Assembly (NCBI GenBank): GCA_903871435.1
Contig: CAIQGU010000390.1
Coordinates: 1-6,213 of the forward strand
DNA length: 6,213 nucleotides
Direction: 5' to 3'
DNA from: an uncultured Burkholderiales bacterium
Lineage (GTDB): Bacteria; Pseudomonadota; Gammaproteobacteria; Burkholderiales; Burkholderiaceae_F
Part shown: positions 5,821 to 6,213 of the stretch, one piece after another
Numbering within the stretch: position 1 is the stretch's first letter
How the letters are laid out: each line of letters starts with the position of its first letter
Made by a program: the position numbers and the translations under genes
The notes under the pieces: model-generated
Databases searched by the model: none
What the model was told of the DNA's origin: nothing
What the model saw: the letters and a program-made list of their open reading frames with translations, nothing else

Positions 5821-6213
5821 TCAGCGCGCGGCGGCCACGGCCAGCTTCGCGGCGCTGGCAAGATCGTCGGCGCTGATGATGGGCAAGCCGCTCTCGCGGA
5901 TGATCTTCTGACCGGCCTCCACGTTGGTGCCGGCCAGGCGCACGATGAGCGGCACCTTGAGCCCGGCAGCGGCCTGCACGACGCCCTGCGCAACCCAGTC
6001 GCAACGGTTGATGCCGGCAAATATGTTGACCAGGATGGCCTTGACGTTCTTGTCCGAGAGCACCAGACGGAACGCCTCGCCCACGCGCTCCGGCGATGCG
6101 CCCCCCCCCACGTCGAGGAAGTTGGCCGGCTCGCCGCCGGCGTACTTGATCATGTCCATCGTGGCCATGGCGAGCCCCGCGCCGTTGATGATGCAGCCGA
6201 TATCGCCGCTCAG
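5821..6213 (-). CDS. mtkA: Malate-CoA ligase (malate thiokinase) beta subunit, C-terminal part
   Basis: The last 130 residues of the beta subunit; the ATP-grasp part lies beyond the right edge, since the family has about 390 residues. The frame runs without a break from the edge, so the ATG at 6168 is internal and not the start. Visible motifs are [18 protein letters not shown] just inside the edge, [34 protein letters not shown] and [20 protein letters not shown]. These are the C-terminal CoA-ligase domain shared with SucC. The [11 protein letters not shown] form, rather than the NIFGGIVRCD of typical SucC, is what I recall for MtkA-type proteins and supports malate as substrate. It is the first visible gene of the leftward mtkA-mtkB-mclA operon. 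The DVGGGA codons create a run of nine G on the coding strand (6101-6109), with the frame intact. Confidence 0.9.
   Translation of the reverse strand: MSGDIGCIINGAGLAMATMDMIKYAGGEPANFLDVGGGASPERVGEAFRLVLSDKNVKAILVNIFAGINRCDWVAQGVVQAAAGLKVPLIVRLAGTNVEAGQKIIRESGLPIISADDLASAAKLAVAAAR

Noticed and set aside
3827..5911. A 694-codon open frame on the plus strand opposite mclA, mtkB and the end of mtkA.
   Set aside because: It lies antisense to three clearly recognised genes. Its translation shows only the His/Gly/Asp-rich composition expected from the reverse complement of GC-rich codons, with no domain.

Overview
The window is GC-rich DNA with densely packed genes and looks like a proteobacterial chromosome. 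A Burkholderiales-type betaproteobacterium is my best guess, from overall style only; there is no rRNA or other phylogenetic marker to prove it. I see no tRNA, rRNA, insertion sequence or CRISPR array.

Layout. The left third (1-2148) reads rightward. It holds the last 28 codons of an unidentified gene, a DeoR/GlpR-family sugar-metabolism-type repressor (about 149-982), and an exported metal-dependent amidohydrolase (979-2148) whose ATG overlaps the repressor's stop codon. The right two thirds (6213 down to 2262) read leftward, with four genes in a row: the C-terminal third of the malate-CoA ligase beta subunit (mtkA, cut by the right edge), the alpha subunit (mtkB), L-malyl-CoA lyase (mclA/mcl1) and an unusual HflX-type GTPase. 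The two blocks converge on a 113-base intergenic stretch (2149-2261) that holds small inverted repeats and no convincing gene.

How the genes work together. MtkAB activates malate to malyl-CoA with ATP, and MclA splits malyl-CoA to glyoxylate and acetyl-CoA. The three genes therefore form one complete, reversible C4 to C2+C2 module. This module belongs to the serine cycle of methylotrophs, but it also occurs apart from methylotrophy, for example with isocitrate lyase as a reverse glyoxylate shunt. Here it lacks the ppc gene that I recall lying between mtkB and mclA in Methylobacterium. HflX follows on the same strand after a strong hairpin and may or may not share the transcript. The rightward regulator-amidohydrolase pair looks like the end of a separate catabolic operon of unknown substrate.

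Nothing here is clearly an unknown system. The points most worth a second look are the compact mtkA-mtkB-mclA module, the HflX variant with an acidic insertion and an altered G-rich motif, the two intercistronic hairpins, the complementary leader sequences of mtkB and mclA, and the secreted amidohydrolase translationally coupled to a DeoR regulator.
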